Shown here in pieces: positions 38,801 to 47,400 of a stretch of DNA of 64,000 bases. The DNA comes from Coturnix japonica (taxonomy: Eukaryota; Chordata; Aves; Galliformes; Phasianidae), in assembly GCF_001577835.2 (NCBI RefSeq), contig NC_029532.1, positions 6,466,606 to 6,530,605 on the forward strand, in the 5' to 3' direction. The notes beneath the pieces were generated by a model. It had not been told where the DNA came from. It made no database searches and was given only the letters and a program-made list of their open reading frames with translations. Position 1 is the first letter of the stretch, and every line of letters begins with the position of its first letter. The translations under genes and the position numbers were made by a program.

Positions 38801-41417
38801 TCATTTAAAGACTTTTGCAGCTGGTGGATGGCATATATGCAGTGTTCTCTCACTTCTTCAGCCTCCTGGGCAGCCTGAAACCCCAGTGAAATGGCACCTT
38901 GGAAGCCTGCTGCTTCTGTTTCCAGCCTGTTTATTTTCCATTTCTGAAGCAGCTCATCAGAAAGCACTATAAGAGAAAGCTTTAAAAACATTAAGCCTTG
39001 GTTTGAGGAGCGGGTAGGAAAAGCAGACCCAATTCATGACAAAAATGTGTTAAATAAATACACACACACACACATATATATATACAACTTTCATAGAATT
39101 CAAATATGTAAAGCTAATTCTGAATTCTACCAGATACAATTAAAATATATTTTTTTTTCCTCTGACATATCATTATGCCGTTATTTGAGCCCATAAGAGC
39201 ATATGATTCCTGAGTTCTGAGTGTAGCCCTAAATCAGTCCCTAGTGATTTCAATACCTCTAAAAACTGTGGAAATGTATGGAGTACATCACCTTGTTTTT
39301 CTTTTTCTTCCCACTAAAGTTCCTTATAAGACTCCTCGATGCTGGTGTTTTTGGAAGCTCTAAAGACTTCAATCAGCCTAACTCTAATGAATGTGCTCGA
39401 GAAAGTCAAACGCAAAAACAATACTTATTGGATCACTGGCACTCAGCTCCTTGGAAGAAAACCGTAGAAGTTCCCCTTGTGGTACCACACTATACTTCAT
39501 ATGTTAAAAGCTTATCTGCATGTGCTGTAGAAGAACTATGGACTCCAGAAAACGTTTACTCAAATTTCACAAGAACCAATGTGCCAAGGGAGTTTGAGTG
39601 TAATGACTTACCAGGGAGTGATCTGGAAACAGAAAGCAAGAGGATGTATAATCAGGTATTTTTTTAAAATGTCTTTTCCAGCCTTCTGTAGGCTGAATTG
39701 TATTAGCTAGTATCTAGTATTAGCAGCAAGAATAATAGTAAATAGAACACAGGAACACTGACAGCTATTGCAAAATACATTGCTTCTGTTAATGAACTGC
39801 AAAACAATTCTTCCAGGATGGGCTTCCTTGCTGTGATACAAGCCTTTTGCAAGAGCTCTTCTATTGTAAAGACCCTGGATAAGATTTGGGTCTGTCAGGA
39901 CAAGACAAAGTCCTTGGAAAGCTACAATCTAGAGTCCAAGTGTACTGCCTCTAAAGTCCTGCTCTGAGTTTGGACAGATTCTCATGTTCCTTTGGCACTC
40001 TGGGATTACTGAATTTTGGGGACCTCTGTCTGTATGCAAGATTGATGGGTCCTATCTAGGCCTCATGTATAACCCATCTGTACTTAGTGAATGATCACAC
40101 GTTACTGCCTGAGACCTGCTACTGTACAGGCTTACATACTTGTTAGATCATCATAACAGCTAGAGGAAAATCTGTAAGTGACATCACAAACTTTGCACTG
40201 AGCTGTCAGCAGCCTGCTATCTTTAGTCAAACACTTAGAAAATGTTGGAAAGAGTATCATTTGGTACTCAGTTTGGTTCTGTGTTTTTGATTGTTACAGG
40301 TTATATTTGATTTGACTCATGAGCTCCTACGTGCGGAATATCGAGTAGCTGCACATCCAAATACCTTTCCATGGTTGAAAGAAAACTTGAGATCTTGCTG
40401 TTTGAGGTGTCGCTGCAGAAGCACAGATGTCGATGAGGTTAAGGTAAATTCTGGGAATGTAAATTGTAGAATAATGAGAGTAAAGAGAGCAGACATTGCG
40501 GTGACGCAGTGGCAAAGTTGGGAGGGTTACGGCAGCGCCACTGAAGTATCTCAATAAATACAGACTGCACTAATATTATCTAGTCCAAGACTTCTAAGTG
40601 CGTGGGGCTCTCGAGAGGAATGACAGTCAGGCTTCTGAATGTCCATGCTTACAACAATCTTGAGTGTAACCTCTGAAGTCATCTTATGTTGAAGATGTGT
40701 TGTTTGGTCAGTATCAATCAGCCGCTTCTAAATCAGCCCCCTGAAATCTGGGGCATTTCTAGATTCGATGCTGGATCTCCACATTGGCCCTTCACGTGTT
40801 TCCAACACTTCATAGTGATAGATCTCTCACAAGAAGAATTCTTTTCATCCTTTCTTATCTTTCAGACATTTGTGCAGGGGGAAATTATGAAAATAATGAA
40901 CCTGGAAAGGAACGACTTAGAAAGGAAAAGAAAATTCCTTAATATGACTAAGTATGGAAACTGTGAGAGAGACAGAGTGGATCTCATTCTGGTAAGCAGA
41001 CCTCTCAACAAAGACCTCTTTATTTTCTCTGTATTGAAACCAGAAATGTTGTTTTGTTGTGTTTACTTAAAGCAACTTTGGAGCTCACAGAAGATGTTGG
41101 CATCCTTTTCATTACATCTGCAGTAATCATCCAGTATTTTCATTTCTTGTGACTGTTTTAAGTGGATATTGCATATGTAAAATTGTTGGATTAGCTCCTT
41201 GGTGTCTACCAGAACTGACCATGTTCTTGCAGTAAACGTTCATATCCACATTATATTTTAGGTTCAGGAACTCCACAAAGAAGAATCTCAATGGACTTAC
41301 TACGGTGATGATGAATTAACTGTGAAGATGAGCATGGCCGAAGACATATTTGATAGCTTGATCCTTGATACAGTCAGAGTTCTCAACAAGATTTATTTGA
41401 GCAAAGCCAGTGATTAG
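8851..41417 (+). CDS. CCDC187: CEP350-family centrosomal protein (CCDC187 / CEP350-like), 31 coding exons
   Basis: Coding exons by splice sites and phase: 8851-8869, 9548-9591, 10398-10434, 10883-10952, 11508-12034, 13139-13237, 16126-16254, 16613-17325, 17694-17785, 18342-19012, 19402-19501, 22874-23034, 27296-27370, 27901-27998, 28406-28516, 28795-28898, 29020-29153, 29451-29578, 29688-29875, 29977-30064, 30288-30434, 30826-30989, 32944-33128, 34552-34673, 34844-34971, 35337-35416, 35835-38674, 39320-39655, 40300-40443, 40866-40991, 41262-41417. All junction phases agree and the total is 8016 nt (2671 residues plus stop). CEP350 anchors microtubules at the centrosome. From memory of human CEP350, blocks matching it occur in order from the N-terminus ([10 protein letters not shown]) through the CAP-Gly domain to the C-terminus ([18 protein letters not shown]). 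Adjacency to QSOX2 favours CCDC187 over CEP350. Family membership is near certain; the symbol rests on synteny. The weakest boundaries are at 11508 and 27370. Confidence 0.88.
9548..10952 (+). CDS. CCDC187: Short N-terminal exons 2-4 of the CEP350-like gene
   Basis: Three small exons lie at 9548-9591 (44 bp), 10398-10434 (37 bp) and 10883-10952 (70 bp). The first encodes [15 protein letters not shown], which lines up with the N-terminal TTSWDALSQTKAALRHIE block of CEP350. The second encodes [12 protein letters not shown]. The third encodes a charged stretch containing [15 protein letters not shown]. Each has an AG acceptor and a good donor (gtatgt, gtgagt, gtgagt), and the phases chain 1-0-1-2. 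The first is well supported by homology; the other two rest mainly on phase and splice quality. Confidence 0.62.
11344..11450 (+). repeat. CR1 LINE 3' fragment just upstream of exon 5
   Basis: It contains ctaagggacatggtttaatg, then ggtggtaggtggatggttgg and gcatgatcttggagatcctt, followed by a gattctgtgtgattctgtg tail. It ends about 55 bp before the chosen exon 5 acceptor. Confidence 0.85.
11508..12034 (+). CDS. CCDC187: Exon 5 of the CEP350-like gene (linker plus short coiled coil)
   Basis: The acceptor ctctgtcccctgccag is at 11507 and the donor GAG|gtcagt follows 12034. The second half matches the N-terminal coiled coil of CEP350: a serine/threonine run, then [20 protein letters not shown], and later [14 protein letters not shown], parallel to KVRKVATAPPAPAYKGF in CEP350. 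The first half is proline-, alanine- and cysteine-rich and has no obvious counterpart. Internal gtgatc at 11676 and an AG at 11761 could remove 86 bp with preserved phase, so an optional intron cannot be excluded. CR1 fragments flank both sides. Confidence 0.68.
12104..12160 (+). repeat. Short CR1-like tail remnant just downstream of exon 5
   Basis: It contains gggatgggttggctgtggga and cttagaggtctttccaacct, a degraded CR1 3' end beginning about 70 bp after the exon 5 donor. Confidence 0.6.
13139..16254 (+). CDS. CCDC187: Exons 6 and 7 of the CEP350-like gene (WREGQ-LGPPP block)
   Basis: Exon 13139-13237 follows a long pyrimidine tract (cttgtctcccttttttcctc). It encodes a serine- and arginine-rich linker and ends before gtaaga. 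Exon 16126-16254 follows ttcag and encodes [17 protein letters not shown], parallel to SWRDGQKLVKKILGPAP of CEP350. Both are phase 1 to phase 1. The 2.9-kb intron between them contains a full-width CR1 tail. Confidence 0.83.
14690..15075 (+). repeat. CR1 LINE 3' fragment (about 385 bp)
   Basis: It is the longest CR1 piece in the window: aggaagaagtttttcaccca, gagggtggtgacgcactgga, then the gatgccccatccctgcaggc and ctgggcagcctgggctgctg blocks, ending ggtgatctttaaagatccct and tctatggactatgatgat. A short inserted-looking stretch sits before the final tail, near 14990. It lies in the intron between exons 6 and 7 of the CEP350-like gene. Confidence 0.92.
16613..17325 (+). CDS. CCDC187: Exon 8 of the CEP350-like gene (conserved basic coiled-coil block)
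   Basis: This 713-bp exon covers residues about 309-546. The first half is serine-rich and unstructured. The second half (from about residue 460) contains [20 protein letters not shown] and ends in a long Lys/Arg/Glu helix including [17 protein letters not shown]. In CEP350 the corresponding block reads similarly (EERKRK..NKRLQELYRKQKEAF). It is the strongest family signature in the N-terminal half. The acceptor is ccacag and the donor CAA|gtaagt. Confidence 0.9.
17694..19501 (+). CDS. CCDC187: Exons 9-11 of the CEP350-like gene
   Basis: Exons are 17694-17785, 18342-19012 and 19402-19501. The large middle exon contains [20 protein letters not shown] followed by a predicted helix ([12 protein letters not shown]). 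This parallels the CEP350 segment with KLDRIEALKATAASLSSRIE. The third exon ends with [13 protein letters not shown], a proline/serine linker. Acceptors follow strong pyrimidine or T/G-rich tracts, the donors are gtactc, gtaaat and gtaaac, and the phases join cleanly. Confidence 0.85.
19502..22873 (+). other. Intron 11 of the CEP350-like gene
   Basis: A 3.4-kb intron between exons 11 and 12. I see no further exon that fits the required phase, and no repeat I can name. Confidence 0.55.
22874..23034 (+). CDS. CCDC187: Exon 12 of the CEP350-like gene (isolated linker exon)
   Basis: Exon 11 ends with two bases of a codon and exon 13 needs one base, so at least one intervening exon is required. 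This 161-bp segment starts after tacctccacacag and ends at TGTG|gtaagg. It is open throughout in the required frame (1 + 53 codons + 1 base). It encodes a Cys/Ala/His/Gln-rich linker with no recognised fold, bounded by introns of 3.4 and 4.3 kb. Support is from phase and splice sites only. Confidence 0.6.
23035..27295 (+). other. Intron 12 of the CEP350-like gene
   Basis: A 4.3-kb intron, the largest in the gene model. A 41-bp segment at 23838-23878 has usable splice sites, but it is not needed for phase and was not included. No named repeat recognised. Confidence 0.5.
27296..28516 (+). CDS. CCDC187: Exons 13-15 of the CEP350-like gene (start of central coiled coil)
   Basis: Exon 27296-27370 encodes [19 protein letters not shown] and continues to CRES, parallel to the CEP350 stretch AGLHHRMAAELSYLSAIEES. 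Exon 27901-27998 and exon 28406-28516 continue a helix with [19 protein letters not shown] and [14 protein letters not shown], parallel to SLAQIIKAQQQRHERDLALL and ESQRQLEE. The donor at 27371 (gtctga) is weak, but it alone gives the correct phase into 27901. Confidence 0.76.
27838..27900. repeat. Imperfect tandem duplication at a splice acceptor
   Basis: The string atggtgaccattaccat occurs at about 27838 and again at about 27877, roughly 40 bp apart. The second copy runs into the acceptor cattctgcag of exon 14, and the first is followed by a similar ctgctgtgtgag. Confidence 0.85.
28795..29578 (+). CDS. CCDC187: Exons 16-18 of the CEP350-like gene (acidic/serine linker)
   Basis: Exons are 28795-28898, 29020-29153 and 29451-29578. 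They encode polar, low-complexity linker sequence between the two coiled-coil blocks, about residues 983-1104. Splice sites are conventional (gcag / gtatgg; ttcag / gtgagc; ctcag / gtaaca), and phases 0-2, 2-1 and 1-0 join without a stop. There is little residue-level similarity to CEP350, as expected for a linker. Confidence 0.8.
29688..30434 (+). CDS. CCDC187: Exons 19-21 of the CEP350-like gene (core coiled coil)
   Basis: Exons are 29688-29875, 29977-30064 and 30288-30434, residues about 1105-1245. The first contains [20 protein letters not shown] and then [14 protein letters not shown], a close match to MRAAHQSSLLRLREKALKEK plus TKAELAWLEHQ in CEP350. The next two continue as a long helix rich in Gln, Lys, Leu and Glu ([20 protein letters not shown]), matching the KAARKERQLILKQQEEI region. 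This is one of the most conserved parts of the family. Confidence 0.93.
30826..35416 (+). CDS. CCDC187: Exons 22-26 of the CEP350-like gene (disordered linker)
   Basis: Exons are 30826-30989, 32944-33128, 34552-34673, 34844-34971 and 35337-35416, residues about 1246-1472. The translation is rich in Lys, Glu, Ser, Asp and Thr with no domain I recognise. Every junction phase agrees (0-2, 2-1, 1-0, 0-2, 2-1). The intron 34674-34843 begins with GC rather than GT: CAG|gcatgt is the donor that keeps phase 0 into GCTGGAACA. Confidence 0.85.
30990..32943 (+). other. Intron 22 of the CEP350-like gene
   Basis: A 1.95-kb A/T-rich intron. Nothing beyond ordinary intronic sequence is seen. Confidence 0.6.
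35835..38674 (+). CDS. CCDC187: Giant exon 27 of the CEP350-like gene, with CAP-Gly domain
   Basis: This 2840-bp exon covers residues about 1472-2418. The acceptor is tattattttttag and the donor CCT|gtaagt. The open frame extends upstream into the intron by chance, so the first Met there is not a start. Most of it is acidic, Ser/Thr-rich and probably disordered. Three copies of a 13-residue acidic/proline motif lie at about residues 1908-1969. A CAP-Gly domain spans about residues 2072-2142 ([20 protein letters not shown] onward, then [12 protein letters not shown] and [11 protein letters not shown]). CAP-Gly domains bind C-terminal EEY/F tails of tubulin and partners. The tail-binding motif here is GDHAG, against canonical GKNDG. 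Confidence 0.95.
37634..37846 (+). other. CCDC187: CAP-Gly domain (diverged groove motif)
   Basis: It encodes about 71 residues with the expected glycine pattern: GDRV, LKFKG, HWAGV-LD, GTYKG and YFEC, closing with [14 protein letters not shown]. The five-residue groove motif at 37751-37765 is GDHAG. Human CEP350 has, from memory, GNNNG at this place, so both members of the family depart from canonical GKNDG. Confidence 0.93.
39059..39084. repeat. (CA)n/(TA)n microsatellite
   Basis: A run of CA dinucleotides passes directly into TA dinucleotides in the intron after the giant exon. Confidence 0.95.
39320..41417 (+). CDS. CCDC187: C-terminal exons 28-31 of the CEP350-like gene
   Basis: Exons are 39320-39655, 40300-40443, 40866-40991 and 41262-41417 (stop TAG at 41415-41417). 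All phases are 0. The translation contains [19 protein letters not shown]-type sequence, then [20 protein letters not shown] and [20 protein letters not shown]. These align with CEP350's conserved C-terminus (RVYKQAVFDLTKEIFEEIF; DRVDHILVQELHEEEAQWV; LIKDTIDVLNQI). The protein ends KASD soon after, shorter than the CEP350 tail. Confidence 0.95.
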
Positions 41418-42490
41418 AAATTCGCCCTCATGGTGGAGTTTTAATCCCTGATTTTTAAAGCAAGAGATGCATGATTGATAATTTTCATTCCAATTTTACA
41501 CAGTATAAGCGTTGTCTAAGTTACATGTTCACATTTACAATGAAAGGATGCAAATAAAAAAATACTACCTAACATATTCTTCTTAAGTTCTGAACTTTGG
41601 GAATGCTGATTAAGCTCAGTACTCTTCTTAGAGTGGTGTTATGACGATAGGTGATCCACAATCTAGGTGACAATTGTATTCTTCTGGCTTTTTTTGATCA
41701 GCGTAGCACTTTATTCACCTATGCATTTTAAGAGCTCCTCGTGGGTTTAAAATTGTATGGGAGTCTATGATTATACAGACAGGGTTCAAAAACAATTTGT
41801 GTGTAAATGATCTTACCTTTATTATCGCATTCTGGTTGTGAATGATGATGGATGAATCACATTTTAAGAAAGATGTTCAGAAAATCAATGCTGTCTGTCT
41901 TCAGGAAATCAGGGTGCAGATGGAATTAAATATTACAGGAAGTAAATCGTTGCTGATCTCTTGCAATAAACTCTTCTAACAGGGGAATGAGACTAAATCT
42001 CTTCCTGGTGCGCTCAGCACTGTTACAGATGTGAGAGTGCACCAGTTTTTACATCCTGTGAAGTTTTATATTTAAAATCATGATATTTGCAGTCCGATTG
42101 AAATGCACTTTGTTTCTATTTTCAAGTACCGATGGTTTAAGTGTTTTCACACTGAATTGCTTTCTGAATAAACAAAATAATGCAACTCATTCTTATTTTT
42201 ACTGATGCTCTACTTTGATTTCAGATTACGCTGTATACACTGCTGGTCTCATTAGTGAATGGGAGTCATTTTCTTGTTTTACAAATAGCTCTTAGGGACA
42301 TTAAAAAGCACAGTAATGGCAGCTGCCTTATCAACAGAAAGGATTATTTCTGTCCCAAGCACATTAACTTCTGAACTTAAGCTGTAAACTATTTTCATGT
42401 TCCCTGGGATACGTTTTTCTAACAGTCTACTATACAAATTCATACCAAACCAACTCTTTAATACAGCTTGTGTTACTTGGTGAGAATAAA
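41418..42490 (+). terminator. CCDC187: 3' UTR and poly(A) signals of the CEP350-like gene
   Basis: AATAAA hexamers occur at 41553-41558, 41965-41970, 42167-42172 and 42485-42490. The first lies about 135 nt after the stop codon and is a natural main site; the others could give longer 3' ends. Base composition is A/T-rich as expected for a 3' UTR. Which sites are used cannot be told from sequence. Confidence 0.6.
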
Positions 42491-43741
42491 GACTTGGTCG
42501 CTGAATCTCTTAACCAGGCTTGGCTCTCTAGGTGGGCCCTTGGCTTTCCTGATTTGCAGTCCTAGGGCTGATGACACTGCTGAGATACAAGACTAAATGA
42601 GATCTTCCTTCCTGGGTGAGAATTTCCCCAGCCCCCTCCTTCCCCTTCCCTTATCCTCATTGATTAATTAATCCAGATAAGTTATTTGTTCTAAGATTAG
42701 TGTTTTCTTCTTGTCAGCTTATGGTATAATTTAATTCAATGGTGTTGTTTTTTTCTTCCCCCCCTGGACTCGCAGGCAAATTACTGGATACAATGACAGA
42801 TCTATATATTGAAGCACTACAATTTTTCAGCTTATTTTCACTATAGTTTTGCTGCAGCAGCATTGGGCTCACTTGTTGTGTGCTGGAAGTGAAAGCTATT
42901 AAAAATATCATTTATATGTGTGAATGAATAGATGGAGAGCCTGTTTAATTTCAGACTGCTACGTGTTAACACTTGAGAAAGATAACCATTCTATTTGCAA
43001 TTAGGTTTGTGAGTGAAGCCAGAACCCTTGCAAGATAGCTATATACAGAAGGACACAGCCATAAAGTAACTACTGCTGATGAGAATAAAAAGTGTACACA
43101 CAGAACATGTCAGACATATTTAATATCCCCTGCCATTATCTCTTCCAAGCCTTAGATTCTGGCACCCAGATATATTGACCCGTTCAGTCAGCGGCAAGAC
43201 TTCAATATCAAGATGACTCTACTTCAAGGTCTAATATTTTGTTTGCCTTGGTTTTGATCGATATTAACCTCCTGGGTCAATAAATCTCGATACCAGCCTC
43301 AAGAGGAGTCATTATCTTTCATAGAAAATGATTATTTCTCAGTTAAACCCCACGTTTAATTTTGCCATAATCCATCTCTTTCATCTTTGCACTTTCGGAA
43401 GTTCTTTCTGAATAAAATGCGCTCTAAAATACCTGAAGGTTTTTAAATCCCAATTAAGCACCTATGAGGTTTTTCTTTTGTACCCTATGAGAAGCTTTTC
43501 CTTTTCTTTCATATCACCGGGTTGCACTGTTGTAACCATCTCCTCTTATTGCTTAGAGACAAAAAGCACAGTGGAGTGTGATGCAAGGAAAGAAATGACT
43601 CAGAGCAGCGCATGTGATGGCCAAAAAGACAGAGATGATGGTCAAAAAGACAGAGAATTGGGCAAAAAAATAGGGAAATGCGGCCCAATCTGCTGGTTCT
43701 CACATGATTTGTATGCTGTGTGGGATTCCCTTCCTGCACAG
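42491..43741. other. Intergenic stretch between the CEP350-like gene and QSOX2
   Basis: A/T-rich, with pyrimidine-rich patches and the short tandem repeat at 43616-43675. No exon is seen on either strand. Confidence 0.6.
43616..43675. repeat. Short tandem repeat, unit about 20 bp
   Basis: The unit gatggccaaaaagacaga recurs as gatggtcaaaaagacaga 20 bp later, and a degraded third copy (gggcaaaaaaatag) follows. It lies in the intergenic stretch between the two genes. Confidence 0.75.
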
Positions 43742-43812
43742 CCATAGAGCCACAGAACGGCCTGGCTGGAAAAGGACCTTAAAGATCATCTTCATCAACG
43801 GTCCTAACCTAG
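43742..43812 (-). repeat. CR1 LINE 3' tail just upstream of the QSOX2 CpG island
   Basis: It reads catagagccacagaacggcc then aaaggaccttaaagatcatc on the + strand, a reverse-complement CR1 end. It sits about 170 bp upstream of the QSOX2 start codon. Confidence 0.85.
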
Positions 43813-43839
43813 ATTTTAACCCCTGAAACAGCAACAACC

Positions 43840-44420
43840 GGCTTTGGGGCACTCAAATCTTTCCCCCCGTACAGGGTGACCCCATCAGTCAGGCTGAGGG
43901 CCGGGCTCTGCACTAGGCCGCGTCCCCTTGCCCGGCCGTTGTTATGGCGCCGCCCCGCTCCGCCCCGCCCCGCGTCCCAACATGGCGGCGGGCTTTGCTG
44001 GCCCGCTGGTATCGCTGGTGCTGCTGCTGTTGTCGGGGGTGGCGGCTCGGTTGTACCGGGCCGGGGAGGATCCGCTGAGCGTGTTATCGGCCGGTACCGT
44101 GAAGCGGGCGCTGCTCAACTCCTCGGCCGCGTGGGTGGTGCAGTTTTACAGCTCGTCCTGCGGACATTGCATCGCATTCGCCCCCACCTGGAGGGCCCTG
44201 GCTGGGGATGTTAAAGGTGAGGGCCCGGCCCTGCCCGGGGTCTGCACTATGGGCTCCTGTTGTGAGGCCAGGCCGCCGGGGTATCCTCCGGTGTGGGCTG
44301 CGGGGCATGGGTTGGGCTGTGGGGTTATGGAGGGGCCTGTGGACGTGGGGCACCTCTCATCTGCTGTAGGGCCGCGGGTACTGCCCGCACCGCATCCCAC
44401 CCGGGGTGAGCTGTGAGGAG
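43840..44420 (+). promoter_or_regulatory. QSOX2: CpG-island promoter of QSOX2
   Basis: Dense C, G and CpG surround the first exon. GC-box-like runs (ccgccccgctccgccccgcc, 43951-43970) lie immediately upstream of the ATG at 43982. No TATA box is seen. The island continues through exon 1 into the start of intron 1. Confidence 0.75.
43982..44216 (+). CDS. QSOX2: QSOX2 exon 1: signal peptide and active-site CGHC
   Basis: It encodes a leucine-rich signal peptide ending near GVAA, then LYRAGEDPL and the thioredoxin active site SSSCGHC. The residue before the first Cys is Ser (TCC at 44156-44158), where QSOX and PDI proteins normally have Trp (WCGHC). It ends in phase 1 at GATGTTAAAG|gtgagg. The rest ([11 protein letters not shown]) is typical of the family. 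Confidence 0.95.
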
Positions 44421-47400
44421 CTGTGGGGAGCAGCAGTGTGGCTCCAGAGTTAATGATTTGGAGGAATTAAACACTAAAATGCGCCCCCTGTGCAGCCTGT
44501 TCTGACACACAGCCTTCCTTGGTTGCGCAGGTGGCACTGCAGGGTGATGGTGATGCCTTCTGTCTATCAGCTCTCTGAGATCTTCATTTTCTGGTTGCTT
44601 TAAGGAAATCAATCTGTTTTGAGTGCTAAGCACATAAATGCTGCAGTGCTGGAGATGCCACATGCATTTGGTGTTAGATAATGCAAGGCCAACAGAGCAC
44701 GAGTGGGTTGGAAGGGGTAAAAGAATGGCCAGGTGATAACACAGAGAGAAAGATGCTTTTGTAGTTATCATATGGTTCTTTTAAATGGATCACTGGCCTC
44801 TGTGTGTCAGCAGAGGGACACTCACACTGCTGTGTCTGAATCTCATGGGTTTATTGGCACGTGCTGCAGTGTTCTGTTCAGTCTGTAGGGCTGATACAAG
44901 GAGCCTACAGAGCATGGAGGCACTTCTCAGGCACTTGTCATTTCCATGGCTTTTCTTGTTTGTATAACCTGGAGCTCATTTTTTGTTTCTTCACATAAGC
45001 TTGCATAACATTTTCACCTTGTAATGGCATTGCCTTGTGGCCAAAATAGTATTAGACCTTGTTCTAAATACATGTAAGAGCTCGGAGGTGTACAAGCACT
45101 GCAGTGGAGATCACGAAGGCAAAAATGAAGGCGGGTTTGTGTTTTACTGCAGTTGTGCGATATCTTTGTGGACAACAATTGCAATTTTTAATCACTTCAG
45201 GTAGTTCTTACTTATCTGCAGTTATGATGATGTGCACTGTATTGTTATAACCAGTTGAGGACCAAGTTACTTATCTAAGTCTTTATGTAGATTTCCATTT
45301 AAAAAGTGGATTATCAGGTTTGTGGACATTCACCATATCAGCAAATGCAAATTGCTGCCTGGTGTTATTTGGTATCAGAATGTTTCCACTTCAGAATGGG
45401 AATGGATGGGTTTAGTGGAGGACTGAGAGAACTCATGCTTTCCATTGGTGGCTTCATCTGAGAGCTTTCCATTTCTCATCTCTTCAACCTCAGCAAACCT
45501 CACTGCTTAAAGATGATGCTTCTGAAAATGAGGAACAGAGCATGCTTTGTTTGCAGTTTATATTGTGATGCTTTCTCTCAGAACAGGCTTAGAGTTGTCG
45601 CTGCTGCATCCCTAACCACACATTTAACTTTATTACAGTTTACTTCTGGTATTTTAAAAGATGGTTGTATCTACCCGCCAGGATGTCTGTGGGCTGGAAT
45701 TACATGTCGTGGTTTTCTGTGCAGAAGTAACAAGCCCTTGGAGATCCCACATACAAACTCAGCAGCGTTTTCCTTGAAGCAAATCTATGCTGCGTTGCCA
45801 ATATAGGCTGTGTGCTGCAGCAGTTTTCATGTGTCTTAGAAACAACGAGCTCCTCGCTAAGCAAAGGCAAATGCTGAGTAGCACACCCCCCAGCTGGTGC
45901 TCTTTAACCCAAGCGTTTGACCAGAGATGCATTTTCATTGTTATAAGTGAGCCATTTGCATTAGGCTCATAGCGCTTCTATTCATCCTGTGGTGGAGGGA
46001 GAAGGCAGGTGGAAAAAGGAGGAGTGGTGGAAGTTGAATGAGATAGATACCCAGAAGCCAAACTTTTTGTTGTTGTTGTTTGTTTTGTGTTTTATTTGAT
46101 AAAATGGACTGCTGTATCTTTTGTGTTGGTGTGAATATGTGCCCATCTGCTCCAGGATGCTTCTAGTTACTGTGGTGCCTGTTGGGCTGTTGGCACGTTC
46201 AGCACAACTGAAATTCCCACTTCAAAGACAAGGAAAGGTCAAGCTAAATTTCAACAGCAGCCAGGCATCCAATCGGATCTTGAACTTGATGAAGCTTTTG
46301 GGCTCTTTGCTATAAAAGCAAATTTAATTTCAGTGCTTATTTTATATGTTATTGATCCTTGGGAGTTATGGTGTGTCTTCAAATTCTGCCCACAGCTGTT
46401 TCGATTCAGCTTAGCTTTAAAAAGTAACTGCATAAGGAGTCTCTTGGAGCAGTTCTTCTTTAAAGTGATTGCTGCAGCAGAGCATAGCTGGCAAAATGAG
46501 AAGGAAAAACCTATGAATGAATTGAAAGCTTTTATTGAAGTTATGTAGGTGCATTTATGGAAATACTTCAATTCTTGTGGTTACTCCTATGAAACATTTA
46601 TAAAGGAAATTAGGAAATTTAGTGCAGTGGCAACCCAACTCTGTAGCACTCCTGTTAAAACTTGGGTATTTTAGAAGCATATGCAGTGGATGCCTGAGGA
46701 GCACTGAAAAGTAAAGGCAGCTTTCAGTGGGCAAATTGTGAGTGTTGGGGTGAATCTGTTGGGCAGATCTGGCGGCCTCTGAGAACACTGTGAGTTCAGT
46801 GAAAGCCTGTGTGAAAATTAACTGTGATACCAGCATCAAATGTGCAGTTTAGTAATTGTCAGCCATGTGGATGAGAAACTATTGGATTTGTTTTATTCAT
46901 TTGAATGTGCTCCACATGCTTATCTTATGGGCTTAGCTAATAGGAAAAGCCGTGGAACTGAGTTGGTACCTTCTGTTGGGTTGGACCCTATTTCATCTTC
47001 TTGGACTCAATTAGAAAAAATCTCTTTAGTCCTATAATTGTCACATTATATGTTGAGATTCTTCTTGTTCAGATGTATTGAGAATACTGCTCAATGCAAA
47101 CAGAAGCCCAGCCATCCAGGGAGGCTTTAGTTGTTTCAATGATCGGTGACTTTCATTCTTCTCGTTTTTGTTTTCAGACTGGGAGTCTGCAATCAGAATC
47201 GGTGTGCTGGATTGCGGGGAAGAAGAGAACTATGAGACGTGCAAGGAGTATGGGATTCACTTCTACCCAACTTTTAGGGTAAGTGCCATGATGTATTTTA
47301 TTGTCTCAGCTTTTGTCTTTAACAGTGACCTTTTAAAGTCAGTAATACTTTTCTTTTTATTCCCTTCTTCCCCCATAGTTCTTCAAAGCATTTACAAAGC

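Noticed and set aside
43928-43981. Upstream in-frame extension of QSOX2 exon 1
   Set aside because: It has no ATG. The ATG at 43982 has a strong context and starts a proper signal peptide.
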